A DNA stretch of 64,000 nt, from positions 1 to 64,000 of the forward strand of contig CAXSBC010000002.1 of assembly GCA_964236105.1 (NCBI GenBank), given 5' to 3'. The position numbers and the translations under genes were made by a program. A model generated the notes under the pieces. It was not told the DNA's origin and searched no databases. It saw only the letters and a list, made by a program, of their open reading frames with translations. Of this stretch, positions 8,180 through 16,751 are shown in pieces (the stretch's first letter is position 1; every line of letters begins with the position of its first letter). The stretch is from Lichenicola sp964236105. Its GTDB lineage: Bacteria > Pseudomonadota > Alphaproteobacteria > Acetobacterales > Acetobacteraceae.

Positions 8180-9279
8180 CGATCCGCCTGCTGGCCGCCT
8201 GCAGCCCCGGCGAGATCCGGATCGCGGCGGTCGAGGGCGACCTGCTGCTCGACTACGCGATCTGGCGCCCGGGCGCACCGGACGGCGTCGACGATCTGCA
8301 TCGCGGCCGGATCACGGCCGTGCTGCCCGCACTCGGCGGCGCCTTCGTCGCCCTGGCGGCCGGCGACGGCTTCCTGCCCCTGCGCGAGGCCGACCGCCTT
8401 GCCGAGGGCGATGCCGTGCTGGTGCGCGTCAGCCGCAGCGCGCAGGGCGGCAAGGGCCCGCGGCTGCGTCTCGCCGAACCCCGGCACCCCGGCGATGCCG
8501 TCGGTCCGCCCTGCCTGATCGCCGCCGGTCCGGACCCGCTCACCCGGCTGGCCGACAGCGTCCCCGGCTCACCGATCGTCGCCGACGACCCCGGCCTCGC
8601 GGCAGAACTGGTGCCCGCGCTGCGTGACCGGATCCGGCTGGCGGCGAGCGCGATCCCGCCCGAGATCGAGGCGCTGATCGACTCGCTGGGGGATCCGGAG
8701 GTCGCGCTGCCCGGCGGCCTGCGGGCCAGCATCCATCCTACGCCCGCGCTGGTGGCGATCGACGTCGACGGCGCTGCCGCGAGCGCCGGACGCCAGGCCA
8801 AGCAGACCGCGCAGTTCGCCGCCAACCGCGCGGCGATCGCGCCGCTGCTGCATCAGCTGCGTCTGCGCAACCTGTCGGGCGCGATCCTGATCGACCTGGC
8901 CGGTCTCGCCACGCGCAAGCGGGCGGCGCTGCGGCCGGAGATCGAGGCGGCCCTGGCGCGCGACCCGCTGCAGCCGCGCCTGCTGGGCTTCACCGCCCTC
9001 GGCCTCGCCGAGATCCTGCGCCCGAGACGCCATCCGCCGCTGCACGAGCTGCTGTCCGGTCCGCATGCCGCCGGGCTGGCGGCCCTGCGGGCGGCAGCGC
9101 TGGAGGCCGCGGGACCGCTCCACCGGCTGCCCCGCCTGGTCGCGGGGCTCGGCGTTGCCACCGCGCTGGAGCGCGACCGCACCGCGCGCGAGGCGTTGGC
9201 GCGCAGCGCCGGGCAACCCATCTCGATCCGCATGGATCCGTCCCTGCCCGATCTCGCCTGGAAGCTGGAGCATGTCTGA
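8176..9279 (+). CDS. rng: Minimal RNase E/G-family endoribonuclease
   Basis: A 367-residue member of the RNase E/G family, shorter than E. coli RNase G (489 residues). The embedded S1-like region is recognisable (LHRGRITAVLPALGGAFVAL, residues about 41-60). The two catalytic magnesium-binding aspartates appear to be kept: VAIDVDGAAAS (Asp196, like RNase E Asp303) and GAILIDLAGL (Asp240, like Asp346). The CPxCxG zinc-link cysteines are missing: the expected place reads RPRRHPPLHELLSG. A different oligomer contact or a monomer is therefore likely. The GTG start overlaps the maf stop, and the stop region overlaps yacG by 8 nt. In vivo activity is an inference. Confidence 0.88.
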   Translation: MTIRLLAACSPGEIRIAAVEGDLLLDYAIWRPGAPDGVDDLHRGRITAVLPALGGAFVALAAGDGFLPLREADRLAEGDAVLVRVSRSAQGGKGPRLRLAEPRHPGDAVGPPCLIAAGPDPLTRLADSVPGSPIVADDPGLAAELVPALRDRIRLAASAIPPEIEALIDSLGDPEVALPGGLRASIHPTPALVAIDVDGAAASAGRQAKQTAQFAANRAAIAPLLHQLRLRNLSGAILIDLAGLATRKRAALRPEIEAALARDPLQPRLLGFTALGLAEILRPRRHPPLHELLSGPHAAGLAALRAAALEAAGPLHRLPRLVAGLGVATALERDRTAREALARSAGQPISIRMDPSLPDLAWKLEHV

Positions 9280-9505
9280 CCCCTCGCCGGCCGCGCCGGC
9301 CTGCCCGATCTGCGGCCGGCCGGCGGAAGGCAGGCAGCGTCCGTTCTGCTCGATCCGCTGCGCCGATGCCGATCTCGGCCGCTGGCTCACCGGGCAGTAT
9401 CGCGTGCCCGGCCCGCCGCTCGATCCGGACGATCCCGCCTCGGCCGCCGGAAGCGGCGACGGATCCGCCGGCCGGCGGCTTGATCCCGAGGACGGCCTGG
9501 GCTAA
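9272..9505 (+). CDS. yacG: DNA gyrase inhibitor YacG
   Basis: YacG is a small zinc protein that binds GyrB and inhibits gyrase (family knowledge). The 77 residues contain the four-cysteine zinc site CPICGRPAEGRQRPFCSIRC (C-x2-C, x13, C-x3-C), then the conserved ADLGRWLTGQYRVPGPP. The C-terminal tail is acidic and variable. The ATG at 9272 overlaps the end of the RNase gene by 8 nt, so it is the last gene of the infA-maf-rng-yacG run. tRNA-Phe follows 49 bp later. Confidence 0.93.
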   Translation: MSDPSPAAPACPICGRPAEGRQRPFCSIRCADADLGRWLTGQYRVPGPPLDPDDPASAAGSGDGSAGRRLDPEDGLG

Positions 9506-9554
9506 AGCCTGCGCCACCAACGGATTGGCCGTTCGGCCTTCCCGCAGCGCCGAT

Positions 9555-9630
9555 GCCCAGGTAGCTCAGTTGGTAGAGCATGCGACTGAAAATCGCAGTG
9601 TCGGTGGTTCGAATCCGCCCCTGGGCACCA
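9555..9630 (+). tRNA. tRNA-Phe (anticodon GAA)
   Basis: A 76-nt cloverleaf. The acceptor stem GCCCAGG pairs with CCTGGGC. The D-arm is GCTC/GAGC. The anticodon stem TGCGA/TCGCA holds loop CTGAAAA (anticodon GAA). The T-arm is GGTGG-TTCGAAT-CCGCC. CCA is encoded. It sits immediately upstream of the polysaccharide ABC exporter pair. Confidence 0.97.
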
Positions 9631-9689
9631 TCATCGCCGCATGGCTTTCCTCTCGTTCGGCCCTGTTCATCGACTGGAGAGGACGCCCC

Positions 9690-10541
9690 ATGACGGCTGA
9701 GACCGGGACTGCCCGCGCCGAGCCGGTCCTCGATCTTCGTCCCGAGACCAGCGCCGCCCGGCTGCGTCACGTCGGGCGCGACCTCGTCGAGACCATGCGC
9801 CTGTGGCGGCTGTGCTGGACGCTCGGCTGGCTTGACGTGAAGCTCCGCTATCGCGGCTCGATCCTGGGCCCGTTCTGGCTGACCGCCTCGACCGCCGTGA
9901 TGGTGGCCGCGATGAGCCTGCTCTACACCACGCTGTTCAGGATCGACCTCGCCAACTACATGCCCTTCCTGTCGCTGTCGCTGGTGCTTTGGGGCTTCAT
10001 CGGCGGGGTGGCGAACGAGGGCGCCACCTGCTTCACGCAGGCCGAGGGCATGATCCGTTCGATGCGGGTGCCGTTCGGGCTGCACGCCGCGCGCACCATC
10101 ATCCGCAACATCCTGGTGCTGCTGCACAACGTCGTGGTGGTCGTGGTGGTGTTCGCGATCTTCCACGTCTGGCCGGGCCGCCACGCCGTCTGGGCGCTGC
10201 CCGGGGCGGTGCTCTGGATCATCGACGCCGCCGCCGCCTGCCTGCTGCTGGGCACCCTCGGCGCCCGCTACCGGGACATCCCGCCCATCATCTCCAGCCT
10301 GATGCAGATCGTCTTCTTCATCAGCCCGATCATCTGGAAGCCCGAGCTGATCACGCGCGGCCATGCCTGGCTGCAGCTCAACCCGTTCTACGCGCTGATC
10401 GAGATCGTGCGCCGGCCGCTGCTGGGCCAGCAGGCGAGCCTGCACCTCTGGCGCCTGGCGATCTTCGACAGCGCGGTCCTCTGGGTGCTGGCGGTGCTGC
10501 TGTTCATGCGCGTGCGCGCCCGCCTCGCCTACTGGATCTGA
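9690..10541 (+). CDS. ABC-2 type polysaccharide export permease (Wzm/KpsM-like)
   Basis: The membrane subunit of an ABC exporter that moves lipid-linked polysaccharide (O-antigen, capsule or teichoic-acid-like) across the inner membrane. The 283-residue protein has about six hydrophobic segments. Family phrases are YRGSILGPFWLTASTAVMVA, the cytoplasmic loop RYRDIPPIISSLMQIVFFIS, PIIW and LNPFYALIEIVRRPLLG. The ATG at 9690 is preceded by GGAGAGGA. The ATPase gene starts 2 nt after its stop, so the two form an operon. Flanking genes are tRNAs rather than sugar-assembly genes, so the exported glycan cannot be named. Confidence 0.92.
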   Translation: MTAETGTARAEPVLDLRPETSAARLRHVGRDLVETMRLWRLCWTLGWLDVKLRYRGSILGPFWLTASTAVMVAAMSLLYTTLFRIDLANYMPFLSLSLVLWGFIGGVANEGATCFTQAEGMIRSMRVPFGLHAARTIIRNILVLLHNVVVVVVVFAIFHVWPGRHAVWALPGAVLWIIDAAAACLLLGTLGARYRDIPPIISSLMQIVFFISPIIWKPELITRGHAWLQLNPFYALIEIVRRPLLGQQASLHLWRLAIFDSAVLWVLAVLLFMRVRARLAYWI

Positions 10542-10542
10542 C

Positions 10543-11343
10543 GTGGTGCCGATCGCTCCGGACAGGCGCGCCGTCGCCGGGATCGAGGTGCAGGACCTGC
10601 ACATCACCTTCCCGCTCTATCACGGCAGCGCACGCACGCTGCGCAGGACGCTCGCCAACGTCGCCTCGAGCCGCTTCGAGCAGGACCAGCAGCATCGCAT
10701 GGTGGTGCAGGCGCTCCGCGGCATCAGCTTCTCGCTCCAGCCCGGCGAGCGGCTGGGCCTGGTCGGCGGCAACGGTGCCGGCAAGACCACGCTGCTGCGC
10801 GCGCTGGCCGGCATCTACGAGCCGGTCGCCGGGCGGGTGATCGTGCGCGGCGAGATCAACGCCCTGCTCGACACCAACCTCGGCATGAATGCCGAGCTCA
10901 CCGGCCGGGAGAACATCACCCTGCGTGGACTGCATGCCGGGCTGTCGGCCGGGCACATCCGCACCGTCGAGGACGACGTGCAGGCCTTCGCCGACCTCGG
11001 CAGCTTCCTCGACATGCCGGTCCGCACCTACAGCTCAGGCATGGTGGTCCGGCTCGGCTTCGCGCTCGCCACCTCCATCCGTCCGCGCGTGCTGCTGATG
11101 GATGAGTGGTTCCTGGCAGGCGACACCAACTTCATGCTCAAGGCGCAGGGACGGCTCGAGCAGCTGGTGCAGCAGGCCGAGATCCTGGTGATCTCGACGC
11201 ATCAGCTCGACGTGGTGTCCGCCTGGTGCACCCGGGTGCTGTGGATGGAGGCGGGCATCATCCGGCTGGAGGGCACGCCGGCTGAGGTGCTGCCGGCCTA
11301 TCTCGGCCACGAGACCCGGCAGGATACGCTGCAGCCAGCCTGA
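10543..11343 (+). CDS. Polysaccharide ABC exporter ATPase (Wzt/KpsT-like)
   Basis: The ATPase partner of the upstream permease. The 266 residues include a Wzt/TagH-type N-terminal extension (LYHGSARTLRRTL), Walker A GGNGAGKTT, the ABC signature YSSGMVVRL, Walker B VLLMDEWFLAGD and the H-loop ISTHQ. It ends soon after the nucleotide-binding domain, so it lacks the C-terminal carbohydrate-binding domain of O-antigen-specific Wzt proteins. This suggests glycan-independent, KpsT-like recognition. The start is GTG at 10543, directly after the permease stop. Confidence 0.93.
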   Translation: MVPIAPDRRAVAGIEVQDLHITFPLYHGSARTLRRTLANVASSRFEQDQQHRMVVQALRGISFSLQPGERLGLVGGNGAGKTTLLRALAGIYEPVAGRVIVRGEINALLDTNLGMNAELTGRENITLRGLHAGLSAGHIRTVEDDVQAFADLGSFLDMPVRTYSSGMVVRLGFALATSIRPRVLLMDEWFLAGDTNFMLKAQGRLEQLVQQAEILVISTHQLDVVSAWCTRVLWMEAGIIRLEGTPAEVLPAYLGHETRQDTLQPA

Positions 11344-11414
11344 GACCGGGCGGGCCGACCGGCTTCCGGACTGACGCCGCCGCCGGGCGGCCTGGCGGGA
11401 TCGCTGGTGGAAAA

Positions 11415-11489
11415 TGGTGGGCCGGGTGGGGTTCGAACCCACGGCCATTCGATTAAAAGTCGAATGCTCTACCGCTGAGCTACCGGCCC
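11415..11489 (-). tRNA. tRNA-Lys (anticodon TTT)
   Basis: A 75-nt cloverleaf on the minus strand. The acceptor stem GGGCCGG pairs with CCGGCCC. The D-arm is GCTC/GAGC. The anticodon stem TTCGA/TCGAA has loop CTTTTAA with anticodon TTT. The T-arm is GTGGG-TTCGAAC-CCCAC. CCA is encoded. It is convergent with the ABC exporter ATPase. Confidence 0.97.
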
Positions 11490-11545
11490 GTTGCCCGGAT
11501 CCGAGCGGCTGACGATCGCCAGCCGTGTTTCCGGGCGGATCGGGG

Positions 11546-12046
<501 letters not shown>

Positions 12047-12076
12047 GTCGATTTCCTTAGGGGATGGAGAGGAGGA

Positions 12077-12604
12077 TCAGCGCAGCTTCGCCATGATCCG
12101 CGCATGCGTGAAGCTCGGCACGAACGAGGTGATGTCGCCGCCCAGCTGCGCGATCTCCTTCACCAGGCGCGAGGAGATGAACTGGTAGCGTTCCGTCGCC
12201 ATCAGGAACACCGTCTCGATGCCGGGATCGAGGCGATGGTTCATGCCGAACATCTGGGTCTCGTAGTCGTAGTCGGTGACCACGCGAAGCCCGCGGATGA
12301 TCACGTTCGCGCCGTTCTGCCGGGCGCACTGCACCAGCAGCCTGTCGAACCCCACCACCTCGATCGTGGTGGCGGTGTCCTTGGCGATCGGCGCCACCTC
12401 GCGGGTCACGCACTCGACCCGCTCGTCCAGCCCCATCAGCGGCTGCTTGCCGACATTGGCCGCAACCCCGATCACCAGCCGCTCGACCAGCCGGGCGCCG
12501 CGCGCGATGATGTCGAGATGGCCGCGGGTGATCGGGTCGAACGTGCCGGGATAGAGCCCGACATGCGGCAGCGGCACCGGCGTGGCGGGAGGCGTCTCAG
12601 GCAT
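12077..12604 (-). CDS. coaD: Pantetheine-phosphate adenylyltransferase
   Basis: CoaD adenylylates 4'-phosphopantetheine to dephospho-CoA in coenzyme A synthesis. The 175-residue protein has the nucleotidyltransferase signature YPGTFDPITRGHLDII (T/HxGH type), the GLRVVTDYDYETQMFGMN substrate loop and the ISSRLVKEIAQLGGD motif. The start at 12604 (MPETPPATP) lies inside the end of gyrA, an 8-nt overlap that implies coupling. A longer N-terminus would read through gyrA and is not favoured. Confidence 0.96.
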   Translation of the reverse strand: MPETPPATPVPLPHVGLYPGTFDPITRGHLDIIARGARLVERLVIGVAANVGKQPLMGLDERVECVTREVAPIAKDTATTIEVVGFDRLLVQCARQNGANVIIRGLRVVTDYDYETQMFGMNHRLDPGIETVFLMATERYQFISSRLVKEIAQLGGDITSFVPSFTHARIMAKLR

Positions 12605-15578
12605 TCCCGTCCTCCGGGCCCGCGGCGGCCCCGCCGGCGGCGTCCTCGGGATCGGCCGGCTCGGCATCGGCGTAGTCGTCCGACAGCACGCCCTCCTCCG
12701 ACACGCCGTCGATCAGCGCCGCCGCTTCCGCTGCCTCCTCCGAGGTGTCGCCGATGCTCAGCTCGCCATGCGCCGACGCCGCCTCGAACGCCTCGGGCAC
12801 CTCCTGGACCGCATCCTCCGGGATCTCGTCCTCCAGCACCGGGAACATGCTCATGACCCGCTCGGCGCCGCCGACCCGGAACAGCCGCACGCCCATCGAC
12901 TGGCGCGCGGTGATGCGCACCTGGTCGACCGGAACCCGGATCAGCCGGCCGGCATTGGTCACCAGCATCACGTCGGTGCCGTGCAGCACCGGCAGCGTCG
13001 CCACCACGGCGGCCCCGCTGCGCGCCGACAGCAGGATGTTGGCGATGCCGAGCCCGCCGCGCCCGCTGACCCGGTAGTCGTAGGCGGAGGTCCGCTTGCC
13101 GAAGCCGCCATCGGTGACGGTCAGCAGGATCTCCTCGCCCTGCTCCAGCTCGTCGTAGCGCTCGGGGGTCAGGGTCATCGCCACCGCCGCATCCTCGCCC
13201 GCCTCGGCCTCGACCTCGTGGATCGCCGCCTCGGTCTCCTCCGGCGTGGTCTCCGAGCGCCGGCGCGCGATCGCCATCTTGAGGTAGCCGGCGCGCTCGG
13301 CCACCTCGGCCACCACGTGGTTCAGCACCGCCAGGCTGTTCACCTCGTCGCCGGCGCCGAGCCGGATTCCGCGCACGCCCGAGCTGTCGCGGCCGGCGAA
13401 CACCCGCAGCGTGTCGTCGCTGATCTGGAAGCGGATGCAGCGGCCGAGCCGGGTCGCCAGCATCACGTCCTGGCCCTCGCGGCAGGTGGCGACGCCGATC
13501 AGCCGGTCGCCCTCGTCGAGCTTCATCGCGATCAGGCCGGAGGCGCGGACGTTGCGGAAGTCGCTCAGCCGGTTGCGGCGCACGTTGCCGCTCAGCGTCG
13601 CGAAGACCAGGTGCAGGCTCTCCCACAGCGTCTCGTCCTGCGGCAGCGGCAGCACGGTGGTGATCGAGTCGCCGCCGAGCTCGGGCAGCAGGTTGACCAG
13701 CGCCCGCCCCTTGGCCGTCGGGCTCGCCTCCGGCAGCCGCCAGACCTTCTCGCGGTAGGCCTTGCCGCCGGACGAGAAGAACAGCACCCACTGGTGGGTG
13801 TGGGCGTTGAAGGAGCGGGTGATGATGTCGTCGCCGCGACGGCCTGCCGCCGTGCGTCCGCGGCCGCCGCGATTCTGCTGGCGGAAGGTCTCCAGCGGCG
13901 TGCGCTTGATGAAGCCGTCGCGGGTGATGGTGACCACCATCTGCCCCGGCTCGATCAGGCTCTCGTCGGTCTGGTCGCCGGCGACGTCGGAGATCTCGGT
14001 GGCGCGCGACGTGGCGATCTCGGCCCGCACCTGGGCCAGCTCGCCCTGCATCACCTCGAGCCGGCGCGGCTTGCTGCCGATGATCTCCAGCAGCTCGTTG
14101 ATGCGCCGGGCGACCTCGCCCAGCTCCGACTGGATCTTGTCGCGCTCGAGCCCGGTCAGGCGCTGCAGCCGCAGCTCCAGGATGCCGCGCGCCTGCGCCT
14201 CGGTGAGGTGCACCCGGCCGCCTGCCACGACGTTGCCCTCGTCCTGGATCAGCGACAGCAGCGGCTCGATCTCGGCCGCGTCCCAGGCCTCCGCCATCAG
14301 CGCCTCGCGCGCCGCCGCAGCGTCCGGTGCCGAGCGGATCAGGGCGATCACCGCATCGATGTTGGCCACCGCCAGCACCAGCCCGACCAGCAGGTGGCCG
14401 CGGTCGCGGGCGCGTCCCAGCTCGTAACGCGAGCGGCGCAGGATCACCTCCTCGCGGAAGGCGATGAAGGCGGCCAGCATCTCGTGCAGGCCCATCAGCT
14501 TCGGCTGGCCGTCCTTCAGCGCCAGCATGTTGACGCCGAACGAGGTCTGCAGCTGGGTGAAGCGGTAGAGCTGGTTCAGCACCACCTCGGGCGTCGCCTC
14601 GCGCTTGATCTCGATCACGATCCGCATGCCGGAGCGGTCGCTCTCGTCGCGTATGTCGGAGATGCCCTCGATCTGCTTGGCGCGGACCAGCTCGGCGATC
14701 TTCTCCTGCAGCGTCGACTTGTTGACCTGGTAGGGGATCTCGTTGATCACGATCGCCTTGCGGTCGCGCCTGATGTCCTCGATCTCGGCCCTGGCGCGGA
14801 TCAGCACCGAGCCGCGCCCGGTCTCGTAGGCCTGGCGGATGCCGGAACGCCCGAGGATGATGCCGCCGGTCGGGAAGTCGGGGCCCGGCACGATCTTCAT
14901 CAGCGCGTCGAGCGACAGGCCGGGGTCTGCGATCAGCGCCAGCGTCGCGTCGATGATCTCGCCCGGGTTGTGCGTGGGGATGTTGGTCGCCATGCCGACG
15001 GCGATGCCGGACGCGCCGTTGATCAGCAGGTTCGGATAGGTGGCGGGAAGGACCTTCGGCTCCTCCTCGCTCTCGTCGTAGTTCGGCTGGAAGTCGACGG
15101 TGTCGCGGTCGATGTCGTCGAGCAGGAACATCGCGGGCTTGGCCAGGCGCGCCTCGGTGTAGCGCATCGCCGCCGGGCTATCGCCGTCGACGGAGCCGAA
15201 ATTGCCCTGCCCGTCGATCAGCCTGACCCGCATCGACCAGGACTGCGCCATGCGCACCATGGCGTCATAGATCGAGCTGTCGCCGTGCGGATGATACTTG
15301 CCCATCACGTCGCCGACGGCACGCGCCGACTTGCGATACGGCTTGTCCGGCGTGAAGCCGCTCTCGCGCATCGAATACAGGATGCGCCGATGCACCGGCT
15401 TCAGCCCGTCGCGCACGTCGGGCAGCGCGCGGCTGACGATCACCGACATCGCGTAGGCGAGATAGGAGGTCTGCATCTCCTCCTCGATCGTCACTGGAAC
15501 CATGTCGGTGGGTCCACGGCCCGAAGACCCCAGCACGGGGGGGATCGGCGGGGCCGGCGGCTCGGGTGTATCGCTCAA
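12597..15578 (-). CDS. gyrA: DNA gyrase subunit A
   Basis: GyrA is the breakage-reunion subunit that introduces negative supercoils with GyrB. The 993-residue length includes an alphaproteobacterial insertion in the C-terminal pinwheel (acidic stretch TTPEETEAAIHEVEAEAGED) and an acidic tail. The catalytic Tyr lies in AAMRYTEARL. The quinolone region reads HPHGDSSIYDAMVRMAQ, with Ser and Asp at the positions of E. coli Ser83 and Asp87, so it looks quinolone-sensitive. A GyrA-box-like QQNRGGRGRTA begins the C-terminal domain. It is followed by overlapping coaD. Confidence 0.98.
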   Translation of the reverse strand: MSDTPEPPAPPIPPVLGSSGRGPTDMVPVTIEEEMQTSYLAYAMSVIVSRALPDVRDGLKPVHRRILYSMRESGFTPDKPYRKSARAVGDVMGKYHPHGDSSIYDAMVRMAQSWSMRVRLIDGQGNFGSVDGDSPAAMRYTEARLAKPAMFLLDDIDRDTVDFQPNYDESEEEPKVLPATYPNLLINGASGIAVGMATNIPTHNPGEIIDATLALIADPGLSLDALMKIVPGPDFPTGGIILGRSGIRQAYETGRGSVLIRARAEIEDIRRDRKAIVINEIPYQVNKSTLQEKIAELVRAKQIEGISDIRDESDRSGMRIVIEIKREATPEVVLNQLYRFTQLQTSFGVNMLALKDGQPKLMGLHEMLAAFIAFREEVILRRSRYELGRARDRGHLLVGLVLAVANIDAVIALIRSAPDAAAAREALMAEAWDAAEIEPLLSLIQDEGNVVAGGRVHLTEAQARGILELRLQRLTGLERDKIQSELGEVARRINELLEIIGSKPRRLEVMQGELAQVRAEIATSRATEISDVAGDQTDESLIEPGQMVVTITRDGFIKRTPLETFRQQNRGGRGRTAAGRRGDDIITRSFNAHTHQWVLFFSSGGKAYREKVWRLPEASPTAKGRALVNLLPELGGDSITTVLPLPQDETLWESLHLVFATLSGNVRRNRLSDFRNVRASGLIAMKLDEGDRLIGVATCREGQDVMLATRLGRCIRFQISDDTLRVFAGRDSSGVRGIRLGAGDEVNSLAVLNHVVAEVAERAGYLKMAIARRRSETTPEETEAAIHEVEAEAGEDAAVAMTLTPERYDELEQGEEILLTVTDGGFGKRTSAYDYRVSGRGGLGIANILLSARSGAAVVATLPVLHGTDVMLVTNAGRLIRVPVDQVRITARQSMGVRLFRVGGAERVMSMFPVLEDEIPEDAVQEVPEAFEAASAHGELSIGDTSEEAAEAAALIDGVSEEGVLSDDYADAEPADPEDAAGGAAAGPEDGNA

Positions 15579-15750
15579 GGTCGGTCCACACAGTCAGGCG
15601 ACGGCCGGACGCGGCACGCGATGCGCCGCGGGCCCGGCCGGGCACACAGGGATGGTCGCGCCGGTTGCGGCGCATCGAAGTACCAATCCTAGCATGCGTC
15701 GCGGTGCCGAGGACAATCCGCCTCGGGGCCAGAGCGGTCCGACGCGGCGC

Positions 15751-16229
15751 CTAGGCGAACAGGCGCCGGTCCCACCAGACCGGCTCGTGCAGCCCATGCG
15801 CGATCCCGGCGCCCTCGGGATGATCCGGGTTGATCAGGACGTGTCGCTCCATGCGGGCGACCACGCTCGGCACCAGCAGCAGCAGCGAGCGCCGCTCCCG
15901 CTGCCATCGCTCCCCCCAGGGGCGCGACACGGCGCAGGAGGGGTGGTCCCAGCCCGGCAGGTGCGACGGCGCCACCACCTCGTACGACACGCCGTTGAAT
16001 GGTGATCTCGATGAAGTGCTGGTTCGGCGGCAGGCGGCCGCTGCCATGGGGCGGGCTTTTCCAGCATCGCGGTCGAGCAGGGCTCGCTCGCATAGATCAT
16101 CGGGGAGCGGGCACCGTTCCAGCGGCCGGGATACAGCGTGGAGCCGGTGGCATCGAGAATCGGATAGGCGCCGTCCGGATCGCCGATCCGCCAGGCGGTC
16201 AGCACGCGGTCGAGACGCTGCGGCGTCAC
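15751..16229 (-). pseudogene. RES-domain toxin, disrupted by two frameshifts
   Basis: RES-domain toxins of the Xre-RES (ParT/MbcT) type II family degrade NAD+. The conserved RES sequence can be followed through three reading frames. The first frame, from GTG 16229, reads TAWRIGDPDGAYPILDATG, LYPGRWN and MIYASEPCSTAMLEK. At the G-run 16048-16051 (C-run on the coding strand) one extra base shifts into HGSGRLPPNQHFIEITI. Near 15997 two bases appear lost, and the third frame continues NGVSYEVVAPSHLPGWDH, SRPWGERW, RRSLLLLVPSVVARMERH, VLINPDHPEG and PVWWDRRLF to the natural stop. The start overlaps the antitoxin stop (GTGA). No single frame makes the full domain, so the toxin should be inactive unless these are sequencing errors. 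Confidence 0.85.
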
Positions 16230-16672
16230 GCGGCCGAGCCGAACCTCGGCCGTCCGAGGATGCCGTCCACCAGCGGGCCGCCGAACTCGTTGGCCAGCAC
16301 GACGTCGATCGGCCGGCGCTCCGCGAGCATCGCGTGCGGCCGGAACAGGAACTCCCGCGCCGCCTCCGGCGTGCCCCAGACATCGAGCGCCGCCGCCCAG
16401 ATCCCGGCAAGCCTCGCCACCCGGGCGCCCTCCTCCGACGTCAGGCGCGAGTGGGTTTCCGCCAGCCCGCCGACCACGCCGCGGCGCCGTCTGGCCAGCG
16501 TCGCGCGCGCCACCAGCCGGAAGACGAAGCTGCCATCCCCCGGCGCCACCGATTCCGCCACCCGGTCCAGTGCGGCCAGCGGCAGGCCGCGCTTGATCTC
16601 GATGGCCAGCGACAGCATCGACATCACGCCCGCTGCCGGCGGCTGGAAGCCCAGAACGTCCGCAATCGCCAT
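16226..16672 (-). CDS. Xre/MbcA/ParS-family antitoxin
   Basis: The antitoxin partner of the RES toxin, 148 residues from ATG 16672; GTG at 16702 would add ten. The N-terminal half is an Xre-like helical region (LSLAIEIKRGLPLAALDRVA, FVFRLVARATLARRR). The C-terminal half is the toxin-binding DUF2384-type domain: LTSEEGARVARLAGIWAAAL, then GTPEAAREFLFRPHAML, ERRPIDVVLANEFGGPLVDG and ILGRPRFG. This last block is the family hallmark that plugs the RES active site. The frame is intact although the downstream toxin is broken. It lies between ssb and gyrA, all on the minus strand. The pair probably autoregulated through the Xre part. Confidence 0.85.
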   Translation of the reverse strand: MAIADVLGFQPPAAGVMSMLSLAIEIKRGLPLAALDRVAESVAPGDGSFVFRLVARATLARRRRGVVGGLAETHSRLTSEEGARVARLAGIWAAALDVWGTPEAAREFLFRPHAMLAERRPIDVVLANEFGGPLVDGILGRPRFGSAA

Positions 16673-16751
16673 CGTCGCCAACGATCCAGTCAGTTGAGAC
16701 ACAAAGATCGTCTCGGCTGAGCAGAACGTCGCGTCTGGTCGTGACGCCGCT

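Noticed and set aside
9690..11343. Calling the ABC pair a multidrug exporter
   Set aside because: The ABC-2 permease phrases and the Wzt/TagH-type N-terminal extension of the ATPase point to polysaccharide export instead.
12582..15692. A 1036-codon open frame on the plus strand antisense to gyrA
   Set aside because: It is a GC-rich shadow of gyrA. The translation is low-complexity His/Arg/Gly/Ala-rich and matches no domain, while the opposite strand is textbook GyrA.
15834..16229. A complete 131-residue gene in the first frame of the RES locus
   Set aside because: After the LEK segment the frame turns into Arg/Cys/Trp-rich nonsense, while the conserved RES blocks continue in the other two frames, so this is a broken gene.
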